64,000 bases of DNA from positions 1-64,000 of the forward strand of contig ONQZ01000003.1 in the NCBI GenBank assembly GCA_900320095.1, written 5' to 3'. Source of the DNA: an uncultured Lentisphaerota bacterium. Lineage in GTDB: Bacteria; Verrucomicrobiota; Lentisphaeria; Victivallales; UBA1829. Of this stretch, positions 33,415 to 43,298 are shown piece after piece. The first letter of the stretch is position 1. Each line of letters begins with the position of its first letter. The translations under genes and the position numbers were made by a program. A model generated the notes under the pieces. It did no database searches and was not told the DNA's origin. It was given only the letters and a program-made list of their open reading frames with translations.

Positions 33415-35579
33415 GCCGCAAATACCGGATCGTCCTCGCCGGAAATCCGAACTGCGGCAAAACCACGATCTTCAACTGCCTCACCGGCGCGCGCCAGCAC
33501 GTCGGCAACTACCCCGGCGTGACGGTCGAGAGCAAGACCGGAAAATTCATGCTCGGCGAGGACGAGATCGAGATCATCGACATCCCCGGCGTGTACAGCC
33601 TGTCCTCCAGCTCGCCCGAAGAGGGCGTCGCATTCGAAGAGCTGACCAAACCCGGGATCGACCTCATCATGAACGTGATCGATTCGTCGATCCCGCAGCG
33701 CAGCCTGTACCTCTCCACGCAGCTCGCCGAGCTCCATATCCCGATGCTGATCGTCTTCAACATGAGCGACGAGGCGAAAAAGAAGGGGCTCAACTTCAAT
33801 ATCCAGAAGCTCCAGTCCTATTTCGGATGCAGCATCGTCCAGACGGTCGGCTCCCGCGGCGACGGCATCGACAAGCTCAAAAACGCCCTTGCGGAAAGCC
33901 TCCTGCATCTGGAGGATCACGACGTCCCGAAGCTCACCTACGGCGCGGACGTCGACGACGCCATCCGCGAGATCGTGGAGTGGATCGAACCCGCCATGAC
34001 CGACCGCGTCCGCCACATCCCCGCGCGGTTCTTCGCCATCAAGCTGCTGGAGAAGGACTCCTGCGTGATGCGGCTTCCCGATTTCCAGAATCTCGATGCC
34101 ATCATCGACGCCCAGATCACGCACCTCTACGCCCGGCACGCCATCACCGCCGAGACCTTCATGGCGGACTGCCGTTACGCCATGATCTCCGGCGCATGCC
34201 GCGACGCCATCTCCTTCACGCAGGAACGCCGCCGCGAGATATCCGACAAGATCGACGCCGTGGTCACGAACCAGTGGGTCGGGCTTCCGCTCTTCTTCGC
34301 CATCATGTACCTTATGTTCTGGTTCACGTTCACCTGCGCCGCGCCCATGACCGACGGCATCGAATGGCTGTTCGGCTGGATCCAGAGCCTCATCGAACGC
34401 TTCTGGTCGCCGGATTTCCAGCCCGTCCTGCGCAGCCTCCTGATCGACGGCGTGATCCACGGCGTCGGCGGCGTGATCGTCTTCCTCCCGAACATCCTGT
34501 TCCTCTTCCTCGCCATCGCGTTTCTGGAGGACACCGGCTACATGGCGCGCGCGGCGTTCGTGATGGACGGCATCATGCGCAAGTTCGATTTGCAGGGCAA
34601 GAGCTTCGTGCCGCTCGTGCTCGGGTTCGGCTGCAACGTCCCCGCGATCATGGCGACGCGCAGCATCGAGTCCGAACGCGACCGCCGGACCACGATCCTC
34701 GTCCTGCCGCTGATGAGCTGCGGCGCGCGCCTGCCGATCTACGCCCTGCTGATCCCGGCGTTCTTCGCGGTCAAATACCAGGCGTTCGTCATGTTCCTGA
34801 TCTACGCGATCGGCGTCGCCTTCGCGATGCTCGCCGCCCGCCTGCTCAAATCTACACTGTTCAAGGGCGACGGCGAAGTCTACCTGATGGAGCTCCCGCC
34901 CTACCGCGTCCCGACCGCGAAAAGCATCCTCCTGCACATGTGGGACCGCGGCGTGATGTACCTGCAGAAAGCCGGCACGATCATCCTCGGCGTCTCCGTG
35001 CTGCTCTTCATCGCGAACAATTATCCCGAGAAGAAGACGTTCGACGTCGACTACGGTGCGCAGATCATGGCTGTCGCCGCAAATACATCCCTCACTCCGG
35101 AGGAACAGGCCGATGCCTTCAAACACATCGAAAGACTGCGCCACGCCGAAGCCGCCGAATACACCGTTTCCGGACGCGTCGGAAAGTTCCTCGAACCCGC
35201 GTTCCGCCCCATCGGCTTCGACTGGCGCGTCACGACCGCCGCGATCAGCGCGCTCGCCGCGAAGGAGATCTTCGTCTCCCAGCTCGGCATCCTGTACGCC
35301 GAGGACACCGAATCCGCCGGAGACGGGGAGGACGAACAGGAACCGCTCCGCCAGCAGCTCCGCCGTGCCTACACGCCCCTGCAGGGATTCTGCATGATGC
35401 TCTTCTGTCTGCTCTCCATCCCGTGCCTCGCCACGCTCGCGATCATCCGCCGCGAACTGAACTCGTGGAAATGGATGTTCTTCGAGGCCGCCGGACTCTT
35501 CGTCCTGGCGTACGTGACCACGTTCATCGTGTACCAGCTCGGACTGCTCCTGAAGATCGGGACGAACTACCTGCTCTGA
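33411..35579 (+). CDS. feoB: Ferrous iron transporter FeoB
   Basis: The 722-residue protein pairs an N-terminal GTPase domain with a polytopic Fe(II) permease. G1 is GNPNCGKTTIFN at residues 11-22, G3 is DIPGVYSLSS, and G4 is FNMSDEAKKKG, where FNMS-D replaces the usual N-x-x-D spacing. The membrane part has the two Gate motifs, with GFGCNVPAIMATR and MSCGARLPIYALL intact. The protein imports ferrous iron under anoxic conditions, which suits a gut or sediment bacterium. Confidence 0.96.
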   Translation: MSRKYRIVLAGNPNCGKTTIFNCLTGARQHVGNYPGVTVESKTGKFMLGEDEIEIIDIPGVYSLSSSSPEEGVAFEELTKPGIDLIMNVIDSSIPQRSLYLSTQLAELHIPMLIVFNMSDEAKKKGLNFNIQKLQSYFGCSIVQTVGSRGDGIDKLKNALAESLLHLEDHDVPKLTYGADVDDAIREIVEWIEPAMTDRVRHIPARFFAIKLLEKDSCVMRLPDFQNLDAIIDAQITHLYARHAITAETFMADCRYAMISGACRDAISFTQERRREISDKIDAVVTNQWVGLPLFFAIMYLMFWFTFTCAAPMTDGIEWLFGWIQSLIERFWSPDFQPVLRSLLIDGVIHGVGGVIVFLPNILFLFLAIAFLEDTGYMARAAFVMDGIMRKFDLQGKSFVPLVLGFGCNVPAIMATRSIESERDRRTTILVLPLMSCGARLPIYALLIPAFFAVKYQAFVMFLIYAIGVAFAMLAARLLKSTLFKGDGEVYLMELPPYRVPTAKSILLHMWDRGVMYLQKAGTIILGVSVLLFIANNYPEKKTFDVDYGAQIMAVAANTSLTPEEQADAFKHIERLRHAEAAEYTVSGRVGKFLEPAFRPIGFDWRVTTAAISALAAKEIFVSQLGILYAEDTESAGDGEDEQEPLRQQLRRAYTPLQGFCMMLFCLLSIPCLATLAIIRRELNSWKWMFFEAAGLFVLAYVTTFIVYQLGLLLKIGTNYLL

Positions 35580-35645
35580 GCGGCTAAAGTATTCACTTTT
35601 TTCCCCTGAATTCAGGTTATAGTCGCGAAACAGCCGGAAAATCCC

Positions 35646-36070
35646 CAAGTTTCAGTTAAAAGGAACTTGTTTTAACTGAAACTTGCGCGGATAGCGCGAG
35701 TATGCGCACGTGCGCGAGAACGGATGTCCTGAACGGGGATGGAAGCGATCTGCAAAGACCTGGAAAACGGAGAATAGTCCGAGATCAACAGCAAAAAACA
35801 GCCAATCACTGAAGTAAACAGCCGGAAAATCTCCAAGTTTCAGTTAAAAGGAACTTGTTTTACTGAAACTTGCGCGGATAGCGCGTGAATGGTCTTTTTT
35901 TGGGGGTGCCGTTTTCAGACCGCCGTGAAAACCAGTTTGATTTCGGGCCGAACAAAGGGATTGAAGAAGCACAGGCAATGCGCGACAAGAAGAACAGCCG
36001 GAACCCCCCAAGTTTCAGTTAAAAGGAACTTGTTTTAACTGAAACTTGCGCGGATAGCGCGAGTATGCGT
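35646..36070. repeat. Hairpin array B: three palindromic units 175-188 bp apart
   Basis: Hairpins at 35646-35685, 35834-35872 and 36009-36048 use the same 16-bp stem and GGAACTTG loop as array A. The middle copy lacks one A in the right arm. All three are preceded by AACAGCCGGAA and followed by CGCGGATAGCGCG, so this array has its own flank variant. Between 35580 and 36311 I see no gene; the right part holds only the promoter of the DUF2339 gene. Confidence 0.85.
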
Positions 36071-36221
36071 GTGCGCGCATGTTCGAGAGCGCATGTACAC
36101 CCGCTCGAGTGTCTGCGCGAAGATTTGCCTCGCCCCTTTTTTCTGTCAAAACCTCCTCTCTGGGAACGATCATCCGAATTGTTATGCAAAAAAAAAGAAT
36201 TTGAACTTTTGCCGCCGATAC

Positions 36222-36249
36222 TTGCTTTTTCTTTTACGCATGCTATAGT
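36222..36249 (+). promoter_or_regulatory. Promoter of the DUF2339 gene
   Basis: TTGCTT at 36222-36227 and TATAGT at 36244-36249 are 16 bp apart, about 60 bp before the start codon. Confidence 0.5.
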
Positions 36250-36311
36250 ATATCAGGATCATTATTCAGATACCCTCAGTTTATCCTGAAAAACAAGAAA
36301 GGAAGCTCTTC

Positions 36312-38981
36312 ATGCCTGTTCTTATCTTTTTTGGGGCACTTCTCCTGATCTTCATTGTCGGGATTCTTCCGATCGTCAATCTGGTCCTTCTGTCCTCCTG
36401 CAAATCAAAACTTGAGGACCTCATGCGCCGGATCATGGAACTGGAAAAGGCGGCAAAGACCGGACAGGCCGCACCTCCGCCGAAGCAGCCGGAGGTCAAA
36501 ATCCAGGTCCCCGGCACGACGGAATCCAAACCGGTCCCCGGATTCCTGCTGTCAAATCAGACCGCGGCGAATCCGCCTCAAAAACAGGCGGAGATCAAGC
36601 CGGAAGTCAAGCCGGAAGCCCCTGCCCTGTCCGTTGTCAAACCGGAAGTCAAACCCATGCCTGTTCATGTGGAGCCCCCGGCGCAGGCGCCTTCGCCAAT
36701 CAAGCCGGAACCGCCGAAACAGGTCCAGCCGGAGATCAAACCAGCCGCCGCTGCTGCGAATACATCCGAAACATTCGATACCAAGTCCCTGCTCAATGTT
36801 CCGAAAGAGAGCAGTGCCTGGATGGCGGGAACAAAACCGGCCGGCGCATCGCATTTCGCTCCGCAAGGTTCCGCCATCGAGGAACGCACGGCCGAGGTGC
36901 TGTCGAAGCTGTGGCAGTGGCTGATTGTCGGGGAGGAATACCGCAGGGGCGGCATGCCGAAGGAATACGCGATCGCGACGACCTGGATGCTCCGCGCCGC
37001 GATGCTGCTTCTGATCTTCGGTCTGGCGTACTTCATCAAGTACACGCACGACCGCAATCTGCTCCCGCCGGAACTCCGTCTCTCCGTCGCCGCGCTGTTC
37101 ACGATGGCGCTGCTCGGCGTCGGATGCCGCCTGCTGAAGGGCGCGAAGTACCGGATCTTCGGGACAGCGCTCGCCGGAGCCGGGTTCACGGGGCTGTACC
37201 TGTGCGTGTTTGCGAGCGTGTCGGTGTACCATCTGCTGAGTCCGCTTGCCGGACTCGCCGGGCTGGTCGTCGTGACGGCGGCGGGCGTCGCGCTCGCGTT
37301 GCGGTTCAATTCGATCCTGCTTGCCGTGCTCGCGGTCTGCGGCGGCTATCTGGCGCCGGTCCTGATGGATACCGGGTCGCGCAACCTCGCCGGGCTGTAC
37401 GGCTACATGCTGATCCTGGTCATCGGTTCGCTCGTCGTGGCGCGGATGCGTTCGTGGCAGCCGGTGAACATCCTGTCGTTCCTCTTCACCTGGGGCATCT
37501 ACGCCGCTTCGGATCCGTTCCCGAGGGGCGGCGGGGTCAACGTCCCCCTGACCGCTTCGCCGAACTGGCTTGAGCTCGCGGGCGATGTAAATCGCGGCTA
37601 TGCGATAGCCCTGATCGCCGGAACGCTGTTCTTCCTGGCGTTCTGCGTGCAGACCGTGGCGTTCAACCTGTTCACGAAACGGAAGGTATCGCTGCTGGAG
37701 CTCGAATTCGCCGCGCTGAACGGCATCGTGTTCATGTCGCTGACGATCCGTCCGACGATCTTCCTTTACGGCCGCGAATACGCCGCCGCCATCACGTTCG
37801 GCGGTGCGTTCGTCTACCTGCTCCAGATCGCGCTGCTGATCCGCGTGAAGCTGGAGGACCGCAATCTCCTGCTCACGCTGCTGGTGTTCGCCTGCGGCCT
37901 GATCTCGCTGACGTTCCCGCTGCTGCTGAACCAGGACCACCTCGCCGTGGCGTGGTCGGCGCAGGCGGCGGCGATGCTGTACATCGCATGCCGGACGCGC
38001 TCCGTGATCCTGCTGCGCCTGAGCTACATCGTGTACATGGTCGCCGCGGTGCGCCTGCTCGGATTCGACCTGGCGCGCGGCTACTGGCGCCACAGTGTCA
38101 CGTTCTGGACGCGCCTGCTGAACTTCGGCTCCTACACGGCGGCGCTCGCGGGCGGGTTCTTCCTGCTGAACCGTTACGGCGCGGAGCTGATGCCTGCGTC
38201 CTGGCGGTCCGCGGACGACGGATCCCGGCCCGTTTACTCCCGTTCGTCGAAAGCGATGTTCTGGTGCGCGTTCGGCGTGAGCTTCCTCCTGATCGCGGGC
38301 GAGTTCACGTATCTGCCGCATCTGAAGGTCGGCGGTGTGGTCATGACGGCTGCGCTGTACCTGCTGATCCTGTCGCTGATCCCGAGGCTGTTCCGGGAGA
38401 ACCGAAGGGCCATCATGACGGCGGGCGCTGTCCTGCTCGGCGTGTTTCTGTGGTATGTCATCTTCTCGTGGCAGTCCGGCGGCCAGTCCGTACATGATTC
38501 GCTCTGGCGGTTCTTCCCGAACCTGCTGGCCGTGGCGTCGCTGATCTTCGCCGGGACGTTCTTCGGCGCGTTCGGCGGCGCGGAGGACAATGAACGGTTC
38601 GGCGGCAAGGCCGTCAGCCGGTTCTTCATCCTGAGCGCGTGCATCCTGTGGTTCGTCTACAGCTCGGAGGAAACCTCCTTCCTGGTCGGGCTGTACGGCT
38701 CGCGCGGTGGCGCGAAGATCGCCGTCTCGCTGCTCTGGGGCGCGTACGCGCTCGCGCTCCTCGCGTTCGGCATCCTCCGCAAGAAGAAGATCGTCCGCAT
38801 CCCCGCGCTGGTCCTCTTCGCCGTCACCGTCCTGAAAATATTCTTCCTCGACCTCGTCGGGACGCCCGCGCTGTACCGGATCGCGGGCTGCATGATCACC
38901 GGCGCCGTGCTCGTTGCCGGAGCCTGGCTCTATGTCCGGTTCGCACAGAAAGGAGATCCGTCCGATGAAAACCGTCCGTAA
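36312..38981 (+). CDS. DUF2339-type polytopic membrane protein
   Basis: The 889-residue protein starts with one membrane helix, then a low-complexity P/K/E/V linker to about residue 170, and then some 20 or more hydrophobic helices. The conserved helical segment WLIVGEEYRRGGMPKEYAIA before the first helix of the core and RFNSILLAVLAVCGGYLAPVL agree with DUF2339. Its role is unknown; the family often sits beside a DUF3999 gene, as here. The 3' end overlaps the next gene by 17 bp. Confidence 0.85.
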   Translation: MPVLIFFGALLLIFIVGILPIVNLVLLSSCKSKLEDLMRRIMELEKAAKTGQAAPPPKQPEVKIQVPGTTESKPVPGFLLSNQTAANPPQKQAEIKPEVKPEAPALSVVKPEVKPMPVHVEPPAQAPSPIKPEPPKQVQPEIKPAAAAANTSETFDTKSLLNVPKESSAWMAGTKPAGASHFAPQGSAIEERTAEVLSKLWQWLIVGEEYRRGGMPKEYAIATTWMLRAAMLLLIFGLAYFIKYTHDRNLLPPELRLSVAALFTMALLGVGCRLLKGAKYRIFGTALAGAGFTGLYLCVFASVSVYHLLSPLAGLAGLVVVTAAGVALALRFNSILLAVLAVCGGYLAPVLMDTGSRNLAGLYGYMLILVIGSLVVARMRSWQPVNILSFLFTWGIYAASDPFPRGGGVNVPLTASPNWLELAGDVNRGYAIALIAGTLFFLAFCVQTVAFNLFTKRKVSLLELEFAALNGIVFMSLTIRPTIFLYGREYAAAITFGGAFVYLLQIALLIRVKLEDRNLLLTLLVFACGLISLTFPLLLNQDHLAVAWSAQAAAMLYIACRTRSVILLRLSYIVYMVAAVRLLGFDLARGYWRHSVTFWTRLLNFGSYTAALAGGFFLLNRYGAELMPASWRSADDGSRPVYSRSSKAMFWCAFGVSFLLIAGEFTYLPHLKVGGVVMTAALYLLILSLIPRLFRENRRAIMTAGAVLLGVFLWYVIFSWQSGGQSVHDSLWRFFPNLLAVASLIFAGTFFGAFGGAEDNERFGGKAVSRFFILSACILWFVYSSEETSFLVGLYGSRGGAKIAVSLLWGAYALALLAFGILRKKKIVRIPALVLFAVTVLKIFFLDLVGTPALYRIAGCMITGAVLVAGAWLYVRFAQKGDPSDENRP

Positions 38982-40350
38982 TCACCTCAAACTCCTGTCC
39001 GCCGCGTCGTGCCTCCTGCTCGCGGCCGCGGCCGGATTCTCCGGCGAGGAGGAAAAGACCGCCGCGTTCCCGTTCTACAAGGACATCATCCTCCCCGAAC
39101 ACCCGAAGGACATCTCCACCTTCACGATCGACGCCGATATCTACCGGGAGACGGAGACCGTCCCGAACGACATGCGCATCATCGGTCCGGACGGGGAAAA
39201 CTGCCCGTTCATCCTCAGCGAACAGAAGCAGGTTGCCCGGGACAATACCGTGGAATCCAGTTATTCCGCGTCCGTCACCGGCTTCGAAACGCTCCCGGAC
39301 GGGTCCGTGCGCATCTCCGTGAGCATGAACAGCGCCATCGCGGATTCTTCCGATCCGCGGGTCGTCGGACTGAAGATCCAGACACGTGCAAAGGATTTCG
39401 ACAAGAAAGTGAAGGTCTATGACGGGAGCGGCGAGACTCTGATCGCCGAGGGCGCGTTCCTGGATTATTCCAGCCGCGTCAACCTCAGGAACGATTCCGT
39501 CCGGTTCCCCGCCCCGGTGCGCGAATTCAGCTTCGTCATCGTCATGGACAACTACACGGAGATCAAGGATTCGCCTCTCTTCCGCGTCGTCGAGGGGGAC
39601 AACAACATCGTGGAGCAGGAGAAATTCCGCGAGTCGCCGAAGATCGACGGCATCTCCCTGTACGTTCTCCGAAAACAAACGGTCAGGAACACCGTTCGTA
39701 CCCAATGGCCTGTCGAGATCCTCTCCAAAACGAAACGGGGCAAGACCACGGTCGTGACCTTCTCCAACGGCTTCGCGCCGCTCGACAGCATCACTGTCGA
39801 CAGTTCCGACGTCTTTTTCTCCCGTCCGTACCGCCTCTACGACGCATCCGGAAAGCTCCTCGCATCCGGGACTGTTCGCAAGCTCGATTCCGCCTCCTTC
39901 CGCATGTCCGTGTCCGACCGCGCGATCACGATCTCCGAGAACCGTTCCAAAACCTGGACGCTTGAGCTGGACGACGGCGAATATGACGAGCTGAAGGATA
40001 TCGCGCTTCAGCCGAGCGGCCGTGTGTATCAGGTCTGCTTCCTTGCCTTGAAGTCCGACACTGCCGGCGGCTCGGGGCAGCCCGGCTACAGGATCTACTA
40101 CGGCGGCTCCGGCCAGCCCATGCCCTCTCCGGATTTCACGGATGTCCTGCGGAATCAGGAGGAACCCGTCGTGTCCGATTGCACGCTTTCCGAACAGAAG
40201 GAGAATCCGCACTGGGATTCCTCCGGCACACCTTTCGCGTATGCTCAAAACTGGGGCGTAGTCTACAAGATCGTCATGGCCGCCGCAGCCCTCGCGGTAT
40301 TCCTAGTCCTGCTTTTCTCCGTCAAGAAGATCGACAAGATCGGCGACTGA
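38965..40350 (+). CDS. DUF3999-like exported protein
   Basis: The 461-residue protein has an N-terminal signal peptide (about 25 residues), a large beta-rich extracytoplasmic part, and a single C-terminal membrane helix followed by a basic tail (SVKKIDKIGD). The assignment to DUF3999 rests on size, topology and the pairing with the upstream DUF2339 gene, with which it overlaps; I do not recall a strict motif. I chose ATG 38965, preceded by GGAG. Confidence 0.65.
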   Translation: MKTVRNHLKLLSAASCLLLAAAAGFSGEEEKTAAFPFYKDIILPEHPKDISTFTIDADIYRETETVPNDMRIIGPDGENCPFILSEQKQVARDNTVESSYSASVTGFETLPDGSVRISVSMNSAIADSSDPRVVGLKIQTRAKDFDKKVKVYDGSGETLIAEGAFLDYSSRVNLRNDSVRFPAPVREFSFVIVMDNYTEIKDSPLFRVVEGDNNIVEQEKFRESPKIDGISLYVLRKQTVRNTVRTQWPVEILSKTKRGKTTVVTFSNGFAPLDSITVDSSDVFFSRPYRLYDASGKLLASGTVRKLDSASFRMSVSDRAITISENRSKTWTLELDDGEYDELKDIALQPSGRVYQVCFLALKSDTAGGSGQPGYRIYYGGSGQPMPSPDFTDVLRNQEEPVVSDCTLSEQKENPHWDSSGTPFAYAQNWGVVYKIVMAAAALAVFLVLLFSVKKIDKIGD

Positions 40351-40413
40351 TCGGCTGCCGACTGCCGGCTGTGATGTTGTTCAGGATCAGGACGGATCAT
40401 CCTCATGCAAAAG

Positions 40414-40447
40414 GCGGATCGCCGCAAATCGGTCATCCGCTTTTTTT
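40414..40447 (+). terminator. Rho-independent terminator after the DUF2339/DUF3999 operon
   Basis: GCGGAT at 40414-40419 pairs with ATCCGC at 40435-40440, followed by seven T residues. Confidence 0.7.
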
Positions 40448-40469
40448 CGTTTTTTTTGCCCCTGAACCC

Positions 40470-40497
40470 TTGCAATTCTAACATCGGATGTTATATT
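40470..40497 (+). promoter_or_regulatory. Promoter of the third DUF4143 ATPase gene
   Basis: TTGCAA at 40470-40475 and TATATT at 40492-40497 are 16 bp apart. The spacer region holds a small palindrome (AACATCGGATGTT). Confidence 0.55.
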
Positions 40498-40526
40498 TAC
40501 AAAGGATAAACCCACAGGAGGCTCCG

Positions 40527-41711
40527 ATGATTACACGACATTTGAACTCATTTGTCAAGGAAATGGCGACACAGTACCCGATTGTTGCGGTCACAGGACC
40601 GAGACAGTCCGGGAAGACGACCTTATGCCGTTCGCTTTTTCCCGATTACGATTATGTCAATCTGGAAAAACCGGACACCAGAGCCTTTGCCATCGAGGAT
40701 CCGAACGGGTTCCTGGCGCAGTTCAAAAAACCCGTCATCCTGGACGAGATCCAGCGTGTGCCCGACCTGTTCAGTTATATCATGGTCCTTGCCGATGAAC
40801 GGAACCGGATGGGGGAATTTGTCCTGACCGGCTCTCAGAACTTTCATCTTCAGGATGCGATCAGCCAGTCTCTTTCCGGACGCTGTGCGATCGCAAAACT
40901 CCTGCCGTTGTCCCACAGGGAGATCGAGGGGCTGCCGAACCGCGACATCTTCCAAATCAAAAGCTGGGACATCCCGGAATCTCCTGCCGGAAATGCCTTC
41001 GAACAGGTTTTCCGCGGAGGTTATCCCCCCATCTACGACCGGAAGATCAAACCGGCAAACTGGCTTTCCCAGTATACCCAGAGCTATCTGGAACGGGATA
41101 TCAGGACGCTAGTCAATGTCAGCGACCTTGAGACGTTCGAACGTTTTCTCCGTCTGACGGCGGGCCGCACGGGGCAGATACTCAACATGGATTCGCTCGC
41201 TTCTGATACCGGAGTGTCGCCCGTGACCGTCAAACGCTGGATCTCTCTGCTTGCCGCCAGTTATATCGTGTTTCTGCTCCGTCCGCATCAGAAGAACTTC
41301 AACAAACGCCTGATCAAAAGCCCCAAACTGTATTTCTACGACACCGGTCTGGTCTGCTATCTGCTGAACATCCGTTCTGCCGAAGTACTGGCGCTCCACA
41401 GTCAGCGCGGCGCGGTTTTCGAGACCTACATCGTATCGGAAATGGTCAAGACCTGCATGAACGCCGGAATTGAACCGCCTCTGTACTACTGGCGCGATTC
41501 CCAGGGGCACGAGGTGGATTTGATGATCGAAGACGGGGAGGACCTTTATCCCGTCGAGATCAAGTCCGGCCAGACGGTCAATGGAAGCATGTTCGACGGG
41601 CTGAACTACTGGCGGCAGCTTTCCGGCTGCGGAAACGGCATGCTGTGTTACGGCGGGAATGAATCCTGCGACAGAAACGGGATCAGCGTCCGGTCGTGGA
41701 ATGCGATTTGA
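40527..41711 (+). CDS. DUF4143-type AAA ATPase
   Basis: The complete 394-residue protein has Walker A TGPRQSGKTTL, Walker B VILDEIQRVPDLF and sensor FVLTGSQNFHL. The winged helix (VSPVTVKRWISLLAASYIV), the family signature KSPKLYFYDTGLVCYL, and the nuclease-fold end (GHEVDLMIEDGEDLYPVEIK) follow. AGGAGG precedes ATG 40527. It is much closer to the partial gene at the window start than to the copy at 9871. Its own promoter and terminator-flanked position suggest an independent unit. Confidence 0.92.
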   Translation: MITRHLNSFVKEMATQYPIVAVTGPRQSGKTTLCRSLFPDYDYVNLEKPDTRAFAIEDPNGFLAQFKKPVILDEIQRVPDLFSYIMVLADERNRMGEFVLTGSQNFHLQDAISQSLSGRCAIAKLLPLSHREIEGLPNRDIFQIKSWDIPESPAGNAFEQVFRGGYPPIYDRKIKPANWLSQYTQSYLERDIRTLVNVSDLETFERFLRLTAGRTGQILNMDSLASDTGVSPVTVKRWISLLAASYIVFLLRPHQKNFNKRLIKSPKLYFYDTGLVCYLLNIRSAEVLALHSQRGAVFETYIVSEMVKTCMNAGIEPPLYYWRDSQGHEVDLMIEDGEDLYPVEIKSGQTVNGSMFDGLNYWRQLSGCGNGMLCYGGNESCDRNGISVRSWNAI

Positions 41712-41810
41712 ACCGTTGGGAATAAAAGCATTTGCCTGCTCGAAACGCAAGCGCAAAAAGCCGCTTCCGTCCGCGATCGGCGCTTTTCCGTCTTTTTTTG
41801 CTTTTCCGCC

Positions 41811-41838
41811 TTGACTTTATTTCGGACGGGGGTATATT
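41811..41838 (+). promoter_or_regulatory. Promoter of glgC
   Basis: TTGACT at 41811-41816 and TATATT at 41833-41838 are 16 bp apart. Confidence 0.65.
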
Positions 41839-41909
41839 TTCTAAATAGTGAAGCGTTTTGTTAAGAAATACACCATTTGAAAAAAATACACCACCAGGAG
41901 GTTTGAACC

Positions 41910-43280
41910 ATGAGAACATCTGTTTTGGCCATGATCCTCGCAGGCGGCGAAGGGACCCGTCTGGCTCCCCTGACCGACCAGCGCGCGAAACCCGCGGTCC
42001 CGTTCGGCGGCAAATACCGCATCATCGACTTCGTGCTGAGCAATTTCGTGAACAGCGGCATCGACAGCATCTTCGTGCTGACCCAGTTCAAATCCCAGAG
42101 CCTGATGGAACACATCATCAACGGCTGGAACCTCTCGAATGCCCAGCAGCGCGGTCACTTCATCATCCCGGTGCCCGCCCAGATGCAGACCCGCGAACGC
42201 GAATGGTACCAGGGCACGGCGGACGCCATCTACCAGAACATGAACCTGATCGAAGATTTCGATCCCGACCTCGTGGCGGTCTTCGGCGCGGACCACATCT
42301 ACCGCATGGACGTCAGCCAGATGGTCGACTTCCACCAGGCGAACAACGCCATCGCGACCGTGGCGGCGATCCCGATCCCGATCGAGGAAGCCAGCCAGTT
42401 CGGCATCATCGAGGTCGACGACCAGTGGCGCATCACCGGATTCCAGGAGAAGCCGAAGAACCCGACCCCGCTGCCGAACGACAAAAACATGTGCCTCGCC
42501 TCCATGGGCAACTACATCTTCAACTCCGCCGACCTGCTGGCACTGCTGAACCGCGACCACAAGGCGGGCAAGACCAGCCACGACTTCGGCAAGGACATCA
42601 TCCCCGCCCTCGTGAAGACGAAACGCCTCTTCGCCTACAACTTCTACACGAACGTGATCCCCGGTCAGGACCTCTCCACGAAGCCCTACTGGCGCGACGT
42701 CGGGACCCTGAAGGCGTATTTCGAGGCGAACATGGACCTGCGCAGCACCACGCCGCACCTCGACCTCTACAATCCGCTCTGGCCGATCAACAACTACCAC
42801 TACAGCCTGCCCCCTGCCAAGTTCATCCACAACGAGGAGATCGACGCCTTCGGCCTTCCGCGCATCGGCAGGGCCATCAACTCCATCGTCTGCGACGGCT
42901 GCATCGTCTCCGGCAGCACGGTCACCGACTCAATCCTGTTCAACAAGGTCTTCGTCCACAGCTATGCCACCGTCCATAACTGCATCCTGCTGTCCGACGT
43001 CGACATCGGCGAACACTGCCGCATCCGCAACGCCATTATCGACAAGCACAACATGATCCCGCGCGGCACGATCATCGGCTACGACAAGGCCGACGACGAG
43101 AAGCGCTATTTCGTGGTCGACCTCGGCGTCGACGAGCAGGGCAACCCGAAGTGGCTGACCGTGATCCCGAAGGAACGCCATTCCCTGCAGGTGGTGCATC
43201 CCTCCGCCGACCTCGCCCGGCTGGACGCCGAACCGGAACCCGAAGCGAAGGCGGACGGCGCCGAACCGGCGAAAAAGTAA
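41910..43280 (+). CDS. glgC: Glucose-1-phosphate adenylyltransferase
   Basis: GlgC makes ADP-glucose for glycogen. The 456-residue protein shows the nucleotide-binding [15 protein letters not shown], the [15 protein letters not shown] motif, EWYQGTADA, and the glucose-1-phosphate region [19 protein letters not shown] left-handed beta-helix follows and has the IKN-like repeats. The last 25 residues form an Ala/Glu/Pro-rich tail. No other glg gene is adjacent; an HD hydrolase follows 19 bp later. Confidence 0.95.
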   Translation: MRTSVLAMILAGGEGTRLAPLTDQRAKPAVPFGGKYRIIDFVLSNFVNSGIDSIFVLTQFKSQSLMEHIINGWNLSNAQQRGHFIIPVPAQMQTREREWYQGTADAIYQNMNLIEDFDPDLVAVFGADHIYRMDVSQMVDFHQANNAIATVAAIPIPIEEASQFGIIEVDDQWRITGFQEKPKNPTPLPNDKNMCLASMGNYIFNSADLLALLNRDHKAGKTSHDFGKDIIPALVKTKRLFAYNFYTNVIPGQDLSTKPYWRDVGTLKAYFEANMDLRSTTPHLDLYNPLWPINNYHYSLPPAKFIHNEEIDAFGLPRIGRAINSIVCDGCIVSGSTVTDSILFNKVFVHSYATVHNCILLSDVDIGEHCRIRNAIIDKHNMIPRGTIIGYDKADDEKRYFVVDLGVDEQGNPKWLTVIPKERHSLQVVHPSADLARLDAEPEPEAKADGAEPAKK

Positions 43281-43298
43281 GATTCCGCGAGACCTGCC

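Noticed and set aside
33225-35648. 807-residue minus-strand frame over feoAB
   Set aside because: It is a shadow of feoA and feoB; both have complete motifs.
27021-36070. The hairpin arrays as CRISPR
   Set aside because: Repeats are long perfect palindromes, spacers are about 140 bp rather than 25-45 bp and partly similar, and there are no cas genes.
27021-36070. The hairpin arrays as integron attC sites
   Set aside because: The intervals contain no genes, the hairpins lack the R/L box layout and extrahelical bases, and there is no IntI-type integrase.
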